64,000 nt of DNA from Viridibacillus arvi (GTDB lineage Bacteria; Bacillota; Bacilli; Bacillales_A; Planococcaceae). Made by a program: the position numbers and the translations under genes. The notes below the pieces were generated by a model that was given only the letters and a program-made list of their open reading frames with translations, had not been told where the DNA came from and ran no database searches. This document shows positions 48,507 to 56,716 of the stretch, piece after piece; position 1 is the stretch's first letter, and each line of letters starts with the position of its first letter. The stretch lies in contig NZ_LILB01000008.1 in the NCBI RefSeq assembly GCF_001274945.1, forward strand, positions 124,001 to 188,000, given 5' to 3'.

Positions 48507-48537
48507 TGACCAGAAAACTAATTTAGTCATCTGGTCA
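48507..48537. promoter_or_regulatory. Dyad in the yhgD-type promoter
   Basis: TGACCAGA (48507-48514) and TCTGGTCA (48530-48537) form an 8-bp-arm dyad. The centre holds a second small palindrome, ACTAA-A-TTAGT on the minus strand. It begins 4 bases past the -10, where a repressor would block transcription. Confidence 0.6.
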
Positions 48538-48540
48538 TTT

Positions 48541-48569
48541 ATTCTACACGCAACAATTGAAAGTTGCAA
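48541..48569 (-). promoter_or_regulatory. Sigma-A promoter of the yhgD-type gene
   Basis: Minus strand TTGCAA (48564-48569), 17-base spacer, TAGAAT (48541-48546). Confidence 0.75.
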
Positions 48570-48598
48570 GTGTTTTCCATACAAAATAACGAGCTATT

Positions 48599-49111
48599 TT
48601 ATTTTGATGAATGATCAGACGATTCTTCATCTTCATTATCATCCTTCTTCATATGATCCATACCTTTTGATGTATCATTTGATTCTTCTTTCACTTTATT
48701 CATATCTGGATTACCCACAATTATTTTTTGTTTAGGCATAACATGTAGACCTCTTGCATTTGTGTGAGCATACATGTAGTAAACTCCATCATGATCAAAA
48801 GTGATAGCTGCTTTGTACTCACCATTTTTGTCCAATTTACTTTCAATCATTTGTCCATCTTCACGCATACCAGATTCCCATACTTCAAATTTCACATCAT
48901 CTGCATCGTTTACATCTTCTCCACCTTGTGTTACATGTGCAGCTAATTCAATCTCTTTATTTGCCTCCACTTTTTCTGGTGTTAAAATATCAACTTTTAC
49001 TTCAACTGTTGTTCCTTCATTATTTGACGAATGGTCTTCTTGTTTGTCATCATTATTACACCCTGCAAGTAAACCTGTAATTACTAATAACCCCATCATC
49101 CATTTCTTCAT
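48599..49111 (-). CDS. YtkA/FixH-like lipoprotein
   Basis: 170 residues. Type II signal MKKWMMGLLVITGLLAGC with lipobox Cys18. Residues about 35-130 form a YtkA-like immunoglobulin-type domain (VEVKVDILTPEKVEANKEIELAAHVTQ... DGVYYMYAHTNARGLHVMPKQKIIVG). The tail is rich in Asp, Glu, Ser and His (DHMKKDDNEDEESSDHSS), possibly metal-binding. Fourth gene of the propeller-RR-HK-YtkA operon, two bases after the kinase stop. Confidence 0.85.
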   Translation of the reverse strand: MKKWMMGLLVITGLLAGCNNDDKQEDHSSNNEGTTVEVKVDILTPEKVEANKEIELAAHVTQGGEDVNDADDVKFEVWESGMREDGQMIESKLDKNGEYKAAITFDHDGVYYMYAHTNARGLHVMPKQKIIVGNPDMNKVKEESNDTSKGMDHMKKDDNEDEESSDHSSK

Positions 49112-49113
49112 TA

Positions 49114-50505
49114 TTAAAACTCCTCTACCATTGGTATTTGTATTGTAATTGTTGTTCCTTTTTCAAACTCACTTTCAATTTGCCAAGTACCTTCATGCAA
49201 TTTAACAAGCTGGTCAACTATTGAAAGACCTAATCCACTTCCGCCATCACTACGGCTTCTCGCTTTATTTACTCTATAAAACCTCTCTGTTACATGAGGT
49301 AAGTCCTCCGCTGGAATCCCGATACCATGATCTTGTATTTGAATGCTTACAAAACGTCCATTCGTTTTTGCATTAATTTCTATTGATGTCTTCTTATTAG
49401 AGTAACGTATTGCATTTTCAATCAAGTTAATGAGAATTTGCTTTAATTTCTCTTCATCTGCATTAACAATGATATCCTCACTAACATCTATATTCACTTT
49501 CATGTCCTTTTTAAGCGCTTGTTGCTCCGTTAATAGCACTACCTCACGAATTGTTTCTGCGAGTGGTAACGGAAATAACGCAATCGGTTCAGATAAGTTA
49601 GTTGCTCGTGATAATTGTAACAATTCATTTGTCAGCTTTTCCATACGATTAGCTTCTCGGACGATTAAGGAAATCGTTTCATGCTGTTCTTGTTCAGGAA
49701 TTAAACCTTCTTGAATAGCTTCTCCGTATCCTTTCACATAACTTATAGGTGTTCGTAATTCATGTGATACAGTAGCTAAAAAACTCTTTTGCAACTCATC
49801 ATTTTCTTGAATAGCAGTCGCCATTTTGTTAAAGGTTTTTGATAACTTGCCTATTTCGTCCTTTGATGTAACTTGGACTCTCATTTCATAATTTCCTTCA
49901 GCCATTTTCTCTGCAGCATTTTGCAATGCATTAAGAGGTTTCATAATATGACCTATTCCTTTATAAATACCAAAACCTACAATTATTAAAAATACTGCTG
50001 CACTACCTAATAAAAAAATAACTTCTTTAGATGCCAATTCTGATATTTTCGCTAACGGGAAATATATATAAATAATACCTTCTAAACGATTTTGATCTGT
50101 CAGCGGAATAATGACAGAAATAATTTGGCGATCGAAGCGCTCCTCATATCCCATTTTGGTGACAGTTTGTTCTTGTAAAAGTTGCTGTCGCTCTTCTGCA
50201 CCAATCAATGTTTTATAATCAATATCAAATGGTACACAAGCACTTAGTTCACGTGGATTCTTAACTGCAAATACAGAGACATTTGAGTAGTTGTTGTAAT
50301 TATCAATTTGCGCGATTAATTCATCGGTTACTTTTCCACCTTCATAAATCGTCGCCAATTTCTCCCCAACATCAATCATCGACTGTTCCGCATCCTTAAC
50401 GTACAATCGTTCATATAAAAAATGGGTTAGTATGTACATAAAAAGAACCGTTAGCGTTAAGAAGATTAAAATCATAGCCCAAATACGCGTGGACAGTTTT
50501 TTCAT
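49114..50505 (-). CDS. Sensor histidine kinase with extracellular domain and HAMP
   Basis: 463 residues. TM1 about 10-30, extracellular sensor of about 130 residues (about 35-165), TM2 about 168-190, HAMP (YKGIGHIMKPLNALQNAAEKMAEGNYEMRVQVTSKDEIGKLSKTFN), H-box FLATVSHELRTPISYVKGYGEA, N-box LINLIENAIRYSN, G1/G2 DHGIGIPAE and GSGLGLSIV. Start ATG 50505 overlaps the regulator stop by four bases. The stimulus is unknown. Confidence 0.93.
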   Translation of the reverse strand: MKKLSTRIWAMILIFLTLTVLFMYILTHFLYERLYVKDAEQSMIDVGEKLATIYEGGKVTDELIAQIDNYNNYSNVSVFAVKNPRELSACVPFDIDYKTLIGAEERQQLLQEQTVTKMGYEERFDRQIISVIIPLTDQNRLEGIIYIYFPLAKISELASKEVIFLLGSAAVFLIIVGFGIYKGIGHIMKPLNALQNAAEKMAEGNYEMRVQVTSKDEIGKLSKTFNKMATAIQENDELQKSFLATVSHELRTPISYVKGYGEAIQEGLIPEQEQHETISLIVREANRMEKLTNELLQLSRATNLSEPIALFPLPLAETIREVVLLTEQQALKKDMKVNIDVSEDIIVNADEEKLKQILINLIENAIRYSNKKTSIEINAKTNGRFVSIQIQDHGIGIPAEDLPHVTERFYRVNKARSRSDGGSGLGLSIVDQLVKLHEGTWQIESEFEKGTTITIQIPMVEEF

Positions 50506-51185
50506 ATTCTTACCTCGAAACGATAGCCTAGCCCCCATACTGTATGAATAAATTGACCAGCTTCTTTCCCTAGTTTTAATCGAAGTGTTTTAATATGCGT
50601 ATCTACTGTTCTTGTTCCCCCTGCATAATCTAAACCCCATAAACTCACTAATAATTGTTCACGAGTATAAACCGTATTTTCATTTGTCATAAATAAATGT
50701 AATAAGTCAAATTCTTTTAACGTTAGGGGGATTACTTTTCCAGATACAAATACTTTTCTGGATACCTCGTCTAAATCAATTGTTCCTTTACATAAATGCT
50801 TTACTTGCATCTCCACTGGAGCATTTCCCGTACGACGTAACACGGCTATTATTCGGGCTACAAGTTCTGTTGATGTAAATGGTTTTACAATATAATCATC
50901 TGCACCAATCGTTAAACCTTTTACCTTGTCCTCATTTGCGTCCTTTGCAGTTAGGAAAATGATTGGTACAGTCGATGTTTTACGAATTTCTTCGCATACT
51001 TGGAAGCCATTTATACCTGGCATCATAACATCGAGCAATACTAAATCGACTTTCACTTGAGCGAAGGTTGTTATAGCAACGTTACCATTTTCAGCTTGTA
51101 GTGTTTGAAATCCTGACTTTTTTAACATCATATGGATTAAATTCCTCATATCTCGTTCATCATCTACAATTAGAATGGATGTCAT
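50502..51185 (-). CDS. OmpR-family response regulator
   Basis: 227 residues; receiver with LVLLDVMMPGINGFQV (acceptor Asp) and DYIVKPFTSTEL (Lys); winged-helix DNA-binding domain with YAGGTRTVDTHIKTLRLKLG and VWGLGYRF. It overlaps the propeller lipoprotein stop and the kinase start by four bases each, which means tight coupling of all three. Confidence 0.94.
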   Translation of the reverse strand: MTSILIVDDERDMRNLIHMMLKKSGFQTLQAENGNVAITTFAQVKVDLVLLDVMMPGINGFQVCEEIRKTSTVPIIFLTAKDANEDKVKGLTIGADDYIVKPFTSTELVARIIAVLRRTGNAPVEMQVKHLCKGTIDLDEVSRKVFVSGKVIPLTLKEFDLLHLFMTNENTVYTREQLLVSLWGLDYAGGTRTVDTHIKTLRLKLGKEAGQFIHTVWGLGYRFEVRI

Positions 51186-52147
51186 TCGCTCATCTCCCTT
51201 ACAATCAATTGAAATGGTCCTTTATCAACTTTTACTTTCTTTGTAACTTCATTATTTTTCATAAAGTATAAAGTTTGATCATCGTACCCTGCCACTACGA
51301 CATATTGTTCAAAAAGTTGCACCGCAAATGGATTAGCACCAATTTCTTGCGCACTTAATACATGACCTTCGTCATTTACTTCATATAACTGACTTTGCCC
51401 ATGACTGACAACATATATTCGGTCATCGTCAATCGCAAAACCAATTGGCATCATTGGTAGTGAAAGTTCACGATCCTTCTGCCCCTTATTTATATCAAAA
51501 ATATCGACAGACGTATTCGGTTTCATACCTGCACCGTGTCCACCAAGCCATAATTCTTTTCTTTTTTCTAAAATAATCATCCCATGAGAGGACTTTGGAA
51601 TTTGCCACTTATCTTTCACTTCCAGAGACTCTGCATCAAGGACAGAAAGTTTTGTATCTTTATAATTAACTACATACAAATTTTGTCCGTGGGTAACCAT
51701 CGACATCGGATAATTACCAACTTTCTGCTCAGCAATTTGCTCACCTTGATTAGTATAAGCCGTAACACGGTTCGTTTTGCCATTTGATATGTAGAGTATT
51801 TTCTTATTTGGTGCATAGATAGCATTCGTTACTCCAACACCAGTTGCAATAGAATACACCACTTTACCGGTACTTAAATTATAAACGTCCGCACTCTCTA
51901 GCTGATTACCATAAAGTAGTAAATATTGCTGACCAATCAAAGTAGCACCTGTGTAGGCTTTCTCTAATTGCCAAGTAGCAAAAATCTTAAGTTCTTTGTT
52001 TACAAAAGTTACTGAAGGCTGCTGTATATTGACAGCTGCGATAAAGGAAGAATCTGCTGGAATCGCTGGGTATGCATCCTTTCCACATCCAAAAAGGAGT
52101 AATAAGACAAATAATATGATAACCGTAATACGCTTTCTCAACTCCAT
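51182..52147 (-). CDS. Beta-propeller lipoprotein (YVTN/YncE-like)
   Basis: 321 residues. Lipoprotein signal MELRKRITVIILFVLLLLFGC (lipobox Cys21). The remainder reads as a beta-propeller with repeating blades: YSIATGVGVTNAIYAPNKKILYISNGKTNRVTAY, GNYPMSMVTHGQNLYVVNYKDTKLSVLDAES, MIILEKRKELWLGGHGAG, PIGFAIDDDRIYVVSHGQSQLYEV. Start ATG 52147 follows GGGAGGGGGG. It heads the operon; a sensory accessory protein for the following two-component system is my inference. Confidence 0.85.
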   Translation of the reverse strand: MELRKRITVIILFVLLLLFGCGKDAYPAIPADSSFIAAVNIQQPSVTFVNKELKIFATWQLEKAYTGATLIGQQYLLLYGNQLESADVYNLSTGKVVYSIATGVGVTNAIYAPNKKILYISNGKTNRVTAYTNQGEQIAEQKVGNYPMSMVTHGQNLYVVNYKDTKLSVLDAESLEVKDKWQIPKSSHGMIILEKRKELWLGGHGAGMKPNTSVDIFDINKGQKDRELSLPMMPIGFAIDDDRIYVVSHGQSQLYEVNDEGHVLSAQEIGANPFAVQLFEQYVVVAGYDDQTLYFMKNNEVTKKVKVDKGPFQLIVREMSE

Positions 52148-52254
52148 CCCCCCTCCCTTTTCATCATACTGTATAAATGTGAAATAATAATGAAAGAAAG
52201 CTAAGTAAATTGTGAACAAATTAGAAATGTGGAAGACGCCTCAAATAAAAAAGG

Positions 52255-52312
52255 TCAAAAAAAATCGCTCTTCTGTAGGTATCTTTAAACCAACGAAAAG
52301 AACGACTCCATT
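52255..52312 (-). terminator. Terminator after hemY
   Basis: Minus-strand TCGTTCTT/AAGAGCGA stem (one G-T pair) with a long loop of about 25 bases, then T8. It overlaps the last base of the hemY stop region. Confidence 0.65.
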
Positions 52313-53735
52313 ATTCAAATAACTTTATTAATAACTCATCCACTGCGCTTCTAGCCTGGTCAACACAATTAGGTAAGCTTGTTCCTTCATATGAACTCCC
52401 TACCAACTTCATTGTAGGAAAATGTTCATTTAATTCTTGTTTAGCTAATTCCACACGCTGAGCGTGGCCAACTTTATACTGAGGCATAGCTTCTTTCCAT
52501 CTTGAAACAACCGTAAATAATGGACTTCCTTTTAGTGGGATCACTCTATTTAAATCTTGTAAGACAATCTTTTCAATCTCACTATCCGATAATTCAACAA
52601 TCGCTTCATCGCCTGAACGTCCTACATAGACTTCCAATAAAGCATAGCCCGCTGGAACAAATGACGGCCATTTTCGATGTGCCCATGAACAAGATGTAAT
52701 TGAAAAATCGCTATTACGCGCAACAGTTAGTCCAGTGCCAGTAAAACTTTCATTCATTGCTTCAATGGGAAATGCCATCGAAACGGAAGCAACAGTTGTT
52801 AGTGGAATATCTTGCAATCCTTGTAATAATCCTTGTTTGGCAAACATTTTTTGACTTATAAGATGTGGTGTAGCTAAAATTACTGCGTCTGCGGTAATTG
52901 AGGACTTATTATTCAAAGATAATGTGACTTGATGCGCTGTTTTTGCAATCGATTCAACTTTGACACTTTTTAATATAGTTGTATCTATAAGTTGTCCCTC
53001 TAATGCCTCTATCAACGTTTCAAGACCATTTATAAAAGTTTGGAATGAACGCTGCTCTTCAATACCCTTCGAGTCATCATGAGAGATCTCAGAAAGTGCC
53101 TTTTTCATACCTGTCATTAAACTTCTATATTCTTTTTCCATTTCAATTAGTTCTGGAAAAGTCGCTTCCAAACTAAGCTGTTCTATATCTCCAGCAGAAA
53201 CACCTAATAAAAGCGGCTCTATAATATTTTCAACAGTTTCCTTACCGAATCTTCTACGTATAAATTTTCCTAACGGCTGATCTTCTTGTATTCTAGAACG
53301 AGGAAACCATAGGTCACATGTAGCACGTAATTTACCACTCCATGACACAATATCAGAAGCTAAAAATGAAGATAATTTTGTGGGAATCCCTAAAATTGAA
53401 CCTGCTGGTACTGGATATAGTTTTTCATTGACAGTAATGTACGTTTGACCTGCTTCACTTCGAATCAGCTGGTCTTCGATACCTAAGTCTTTTACTAATT
53501 TGGCCATACTATTATTGTTATCAATAAATGAGTTTGGACCGCGTTCGATGACGAAATTTTCCTTTCGTACAGTTTGAATCTTGCCACCTAAACGATGAGA
53601 AGATTCAATCAGTACTATTTCTAATGGAAGTTTTTTTTCTTTAGCCTCTTTTTGCAAATAGAACGCAGCAGCTAAGCCTGTAATCCCACCACCGATAACG
53701 GCTACTCTTTGCTTTTGTTCAGTCACATCAATCAT
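52311..53735 (-). CDS. hemY: Coproporphyrinogen III oxidase, HemY/CgoX type
   Basis: FAD-dependent oxidase of the coproporphyrin-dependent heme route. VAVIGGGITGLAAAFYLQKEA is the dinucleotide-binding motif; ESSHRLGGKIQT and ERGPNSFID follow; GSSYEGTSLPNCVDQARSAVDELL is the C-terminal signature. About 475 residues. The exact start is uncertain: ATG 53735 sits close to a poor ribosome site and GTG 53726 would align better with B. subtilis HemY. Six to nine bases after hemH. Confidence 0.93.
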   Translation of the reverse strand: MIDVTEQKQRVAVIGGGITGLAAAFYLQKEAKEKKLPLEIVLIESSHRLGGKIQTVRKENFVIERGPNSFIDNNNSMAKLVKDLGIEDQLIRSEAGQTYITVNEKLYPVPAGSILGIPTKLSSFLASDIVSWSGKLRATCDLWFPRSRIQEDQPLGKFIRRRFGKETVENIIEPLLLGVSAGDIEQLSLEATFPELIEMEKEYRSLMTGMKKALSEISHDDSKGIEEQRSFQTFINGLETLIEALEGQLIDTTILKSVKVESIAKTAHQVTLSLNNKSSITADAVILATPHLISQKMFAKQGLLQGLQDIPLTTVASVSMAFPIEAMNESFTGTGLTVARNSDFSITSCSWAHRKWPSFVPAGYALLEVYVGRSGDEAIVELSDSEIEKIVLQDLNRVIPLKGSPLFTVVSRWKEAMPQYKVGHAQRVELAKQELNEHFPTMKLVGSSYEGTSLPNCVDQARSAVDELLIKLFE

Positions 53736-53744
53736 CACTTTCTA

Positions 53745-54677
53745 TTAGGCTTGAGATAACGTTTTATTAATAACATCAACCATAGCATCGATGAATAATG
53801 GATCATCGTTTGGCATAGCCGGACGACGATAGTTAGCGCCTAATTCTTCACAAACAACACGACATTCATAATCATTATCATACAAAACTTCTAAATGCTC
53901 CGCAGTAAAGCCTACTGGTGTATAAACAAATGAACGGAAGCCTTTTTGATGGTATAGTTCGCGAGTTAAATCTTGAACATCTGGTCCTAGCCAAGGCTCT
54001 GGCGTTTGACCAGCACTCTGCCAGCCTACTTCCATATGTTCTACTCCTGTTTCTTTTTGAAGAATTTCAGCTGTCTCATGTAGTTGGTCCGCATACGGGT
54101 CACCTAATTTAACAATTTTCTCAGGTAATGAGTGGTTAGAAACAATTAGACAAGCTGTTTTACGTTCTTCTTCTGACATGTCAGCAAACGCTTCGTTGAT
54201 TTTTTCTGTCCAATATTGGATGAATTTCGGCTCTTTGTACCAGCTTTCAACTGAAGTGATTGTTAAACCACCTAATTCTTCTGCTTTTTCTTTCGCACGG
54301 CCATTGTACGATTTAATAGAGAATGTTGAGAAGTGAGGGGCAAGTACGATGGAAACAGCTTCAGTAATTCCGTCTTTATGCATTGCTTCAACTGCATCTT
54401 CTACGAATGGTGCAATATGTTTTAGACCAATATATAATTTGTACTCTACTTCGTCTTGAACTTCATTTAAACGAGCACATAATGCTGCTGCTTGTTTACG
54501 AGTTGTTTCAGCAAGAGGAGAAATACCTCCGATAGCTTGATAACGACTACGTAAGTCTTCGATTAATTCTTCGCTAGGTTTGCGACCATGGCGAATATGT
54601 GTATAGTATGCTTCAATTTCATCTTCGTTGTTTGGTGTACCATAAGCCATAACTAATAAGCCCATTGTTTTTTTCAT
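53745..54677 (-). CDS. hemH: Coproporphyrin III ferrochelatase
   Basis: Inserts Fe(II) into coproporphyrin III. 310 residues; [26 protein letters not shown] at the N-terminus, the catalytic His in [11 protein letters not shown], and [17 protein letters not shown] and [21 protein letters not shown] later. Second in hemE-hemH-hemY. Confidence 0.96.
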   Translation of the reverse strand: MKKTMGLLVMAYGTPNNEDEIEAYYTHIRHGRKPSEELIEDLRSRYQAIGGISPLAETTRKQAAALCARLNEVQDEVEYKLYIGLKHIAPFVEDAVEAMHKDGITEAVSIVLAPHFSTFSIKSYNGRAKEKAEELGGLTITSVESWYKEPKFIQYWTEKINEAFADMSEEERKTACLIVSNHSLPEKIVKLGDPYADQLHETAEILQKETGVEHMEVGWQSAGQTPEPWLGPDVQDLTRELYHQKGFRSFVYTPVGFTAEHLEVLYDNDYECRVVCEELGANYRRPAMPNDDPLFIDAMVDVINKTLSQA

Positions 54678-54711
54678 TGTAATTTCACCTCAAAAAGTTA
54701 TTTACTACTTA

Positions 54712-55761
54712 TTAAGAACGTACTTTAACTTGCTCTGCACTGTACTCGTGAATAAGTGTTGTTAAACGTTTTAAAACATCTGGATCTACTGAAGGGAAAA
54801 CACCGTGTCCTAGGTTAAAAATATGCCCCGGTACTTCTAAGCCCTGGTCAATAATTGCTTTTGTACGTTCTTCAATAATAGACCAATCAGCTAATAATAA
54901 TGTAGGATCTAAGTTTCCTTGCACTGGTTTAGTCATACCCATAGCGCGCGCTTCTTTAATCGGCAAACGCCAATCTAAGCCGACAACATCTACCGGTAAG
55001 TCATGCCATTCCATTGCTAAGTGACTTGCACCTACACCGAATGTTATCATCGGAACATCTAACTCTTTTAGCTCAGTAAAAATTCTTGTCATAACTGGTT
55101 TAATGAAAATTTGATAATCTTCTTTGCTTAGTGCTCCAACCCATGAATCGAAAATTTGGAATGCTTTAGCCCCTGCTCCAACTTGCGCTTTAATATCCAC
55201 AATAATCATATCCGCTAACTTGTCCATTAACATGAACCAGGCTTGTGGCTCAGAGACCATGAATGATTTTGTTAAGCTGTAACTTTTAGAAGGGCCACCC
55301 TCAATCATATAGCTCGCAAGTGTAAAAGGAGCGCCCGCAAAACCGATTAACGGTACATCTAATTGTTCTTCAGTTAAAAGTTTTATTGTATCAAGCACGA
55401 ATGGTACATGTTCTTCAGGATTAAATTCGCGTAAAGCTTCTACATCCTTTACAGAGCGAATCGGATTTGAAATCACTGGACCAATACCTGCTTTAATCTT
55501 CACATCAACACCCATACCTGGTAGTGGTGTTACGATATCTTTATATAAAATGGCTGCATCAACATTATAATTTTGTACCGGTAAATGTGTCACATAAGCA
55601 CACAATTCTGGTTGATGTGTAATTTCCTCTAACGAGTATTTTTCTTTAATCTTACGGTATTCAGGCTGTGAACGTCCTGCTTGACGCATATACCAAACAG
55701 GCGTATAGGCTGTCCTCTCTCCACGTGCTGCGCGTAAAAGCGTATCATTAATCTTTCTCAT
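54712..55761 (-). CDS. hemE: Uroporphyrinogen decarboxylase
   Basis: Decarboxylates uroporphyrinogen III to coproporphyrinogen III. Signatures [16 protein letters not shown] near residue 20, [18 protein letters not shown] in the middle, [13 protein letters not shown], and [16 protein letters not shown] at the end. First of the hem operon. Start set at ATG 55761; ATG 55773 (MNLFMRKIN...) is an alternative that aligns better in length with B. subtilis but lies too close to the AAGGG site. Confidence 0.95.
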   Translation of the reverse strand: MRKINDTLLRAARGERTAYTPVWYMRQAGRSQPEYRKIKEKYSLEEITHQPELCAYVTHLPVQNYNVDAAILYKDIVTPLPGMGVDVKIKAGIGPVISNPIRSVKDVEALREFNPEEHVPFVLDTIKLLTEEQLDVPLIGFAGAPFTLASYMIEGGPSKSYSLTKSFMVSEPQAWFMLMDKLADMIIVDIKAQVGAGAKAFQIFDSWVGALSKEDYQIFIKPVMTRIFTELKELDVPMITFGVGASHLAMEWHDLPVDVVGLDWRLPIKEARAMGMTKPVQGNLDPTLLLADWSIIEERTKAIIDQGLEVPGHIFNLGHGVFPSVDPDVLKRLTTLIHEYSAEQVKVRS

Positions 55762-55842
55762 GAATAGATTCATTCCCTTCATTTAAAAAAGTTATTCGTT
55801 TCGACTTTCGTATCCGTTTTCACTATAGTCGTTTCCCATGTT

Positions 55843-55871
55843 ATTGTATAGTTTTCCGCCCGAAATGTCAT
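55843..55871 (-). promoter_or_regulatory. Sigma-A promoter of hemEHY
   Basis: Minus strand ATGACA (55866-55871), 17-base spacer, TACAAT (55843-55848); each element differs from consensus at one base. Leader about 75 bases. Confidence 0.65.
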
Positions 55872-55889
55872 GAAAATGTTTGTATTGGT

Positions 55890-55912
55890 GACATCTTTTC
55901 GACAAAGATGTC
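55890..55912. promoter_or_regulatory. Interrupted palindrome upstream of hemEHY promoter
   Basis: GACATCTTT and AAAGATGTC are perfect 9-bp inverted arms around TCGAC. The dyad centre is about 30 bases upstream of the -35. No T-run, so an operator/activator site is more likely than a terminator. Remaining 55913-56113 carries only an AT-rich promoter zone for the plus-strand gene. Confidence 0.65.
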
Positions 55913-55986
55913 TGACAATCTAGAAAACCTCAAATTCTTTTAATATATTTTACTTATTATCGATATATCAAACATACAATTATTAA

Positions 55987-56015
55987 TTGTGCACATTATA
56001 ATGTTTAATTAATAT
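55987..56015 (+). promoter_or_regulatory. Candidate promoter of the HmoB-like gene
   Basis: TTGTGC (55987-55992), 17-base spacer, TAATAT (56010-56015). A 13-bp palindrome CAATTA-T-TAATTG (55977-55989) overlaps the -35. Confidence 0.4.
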
Positions 56016-56113
56016 AAGCTAAGGCTAAATATTGTATAAGGGAATGCTGAAAGCGCTAGCCACTGAAACTAATTAATTTTAAGAATACACAAATTAAATA
56101 GGAGGCGTTATTA

Positions 56114-56632
56114 TTGAATATTTATTTAACATCTGGAACTCCAGAGTTTATGGAGAGCTTACGAAAAAAATACTCAAACGAAAAAATGATTGTATTACAT
56201 GGCTCTGGCAACTCTATGTTGCTACATGAGACAGAGGGAAAATCTGTATTCCAAACCCCTAGAAGCTACGAGGTAATCGATTCAATTAATGAATTAGAAG
56301 ACAAAGGATTCTTTGTAATGAATCATCTACCTGTTTCTGATGAAGGCCGACCACTATTTGAACATCGTTTTTTAAGTCGTTCGCATGTAATTGAATCAGA
56401 TCCTGGTTTCAAAGCATACCGTTTACTTAAACCTATCAATTCCGAAACTTATATTGTCTTAACGGAATGGTCAGGTCCAACTTCCTTTGAAGCTTGGAAA
56501 GTATCAAAAGCATATAAAGACGCTTTTGAAAATCAAGTTGCTGCAGTAGGTATTGAAAATCGCAACATATTCACAAGTAAAGCGTATGTAACAACTTATA
56601 CCACTGCAAAAAATGAAGAAACTGAAGATTAA
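56114..56632 (+). CDS. hmoB: HmoB/TRAP-family antibiotic-biosynthesis-monooxygenase-like protein
   Basis: 172-residue ABM-fold protein, N-terminal domain plus C-terminal ferredoxin-like heme-oxygenase domain (YRLLKPINSETYIVLTEW...YVTTYTTAK). Located divergent from hemEHY, as yhgC (hmoB) in B. subtilis and traP in Staphylococcus. Asn70 and Trp128, which match catalytic positions I recall for HmoB, are kept, but residue 138 is Phe (KAYKDAF) where B. subtilis HmoB has the heme-ligand His. So heme degradation is uncertain; it may be a TRAP-like non-enzymatic member. Start TTG 56114 after GGAGG. Confidence 0.8.
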   Translation: MNIYLTSGTPEFMESLRKKYSNEKMIVLHGSGNSMLLHETEGKSVFQTPRSYEVIDSINELEDKGFFVMNHLPVSDEGRPLFEHRFLSRSHVIESDPGFKAYRLLKPINSETYIVLTEWSGPTSFEAWKVSKAYKDAFENQVAAVGIENRNIFTSKAYVTTYTTAKNEETED

Positions 56633-56716
56633 TTACTAAAGTCGAGTCAAGCGCTCGGCTTTTTTTGTTATAATAAAAGCAAATCAAAAATACTAATTAT
56701 GAGTGAGGTATAACAG

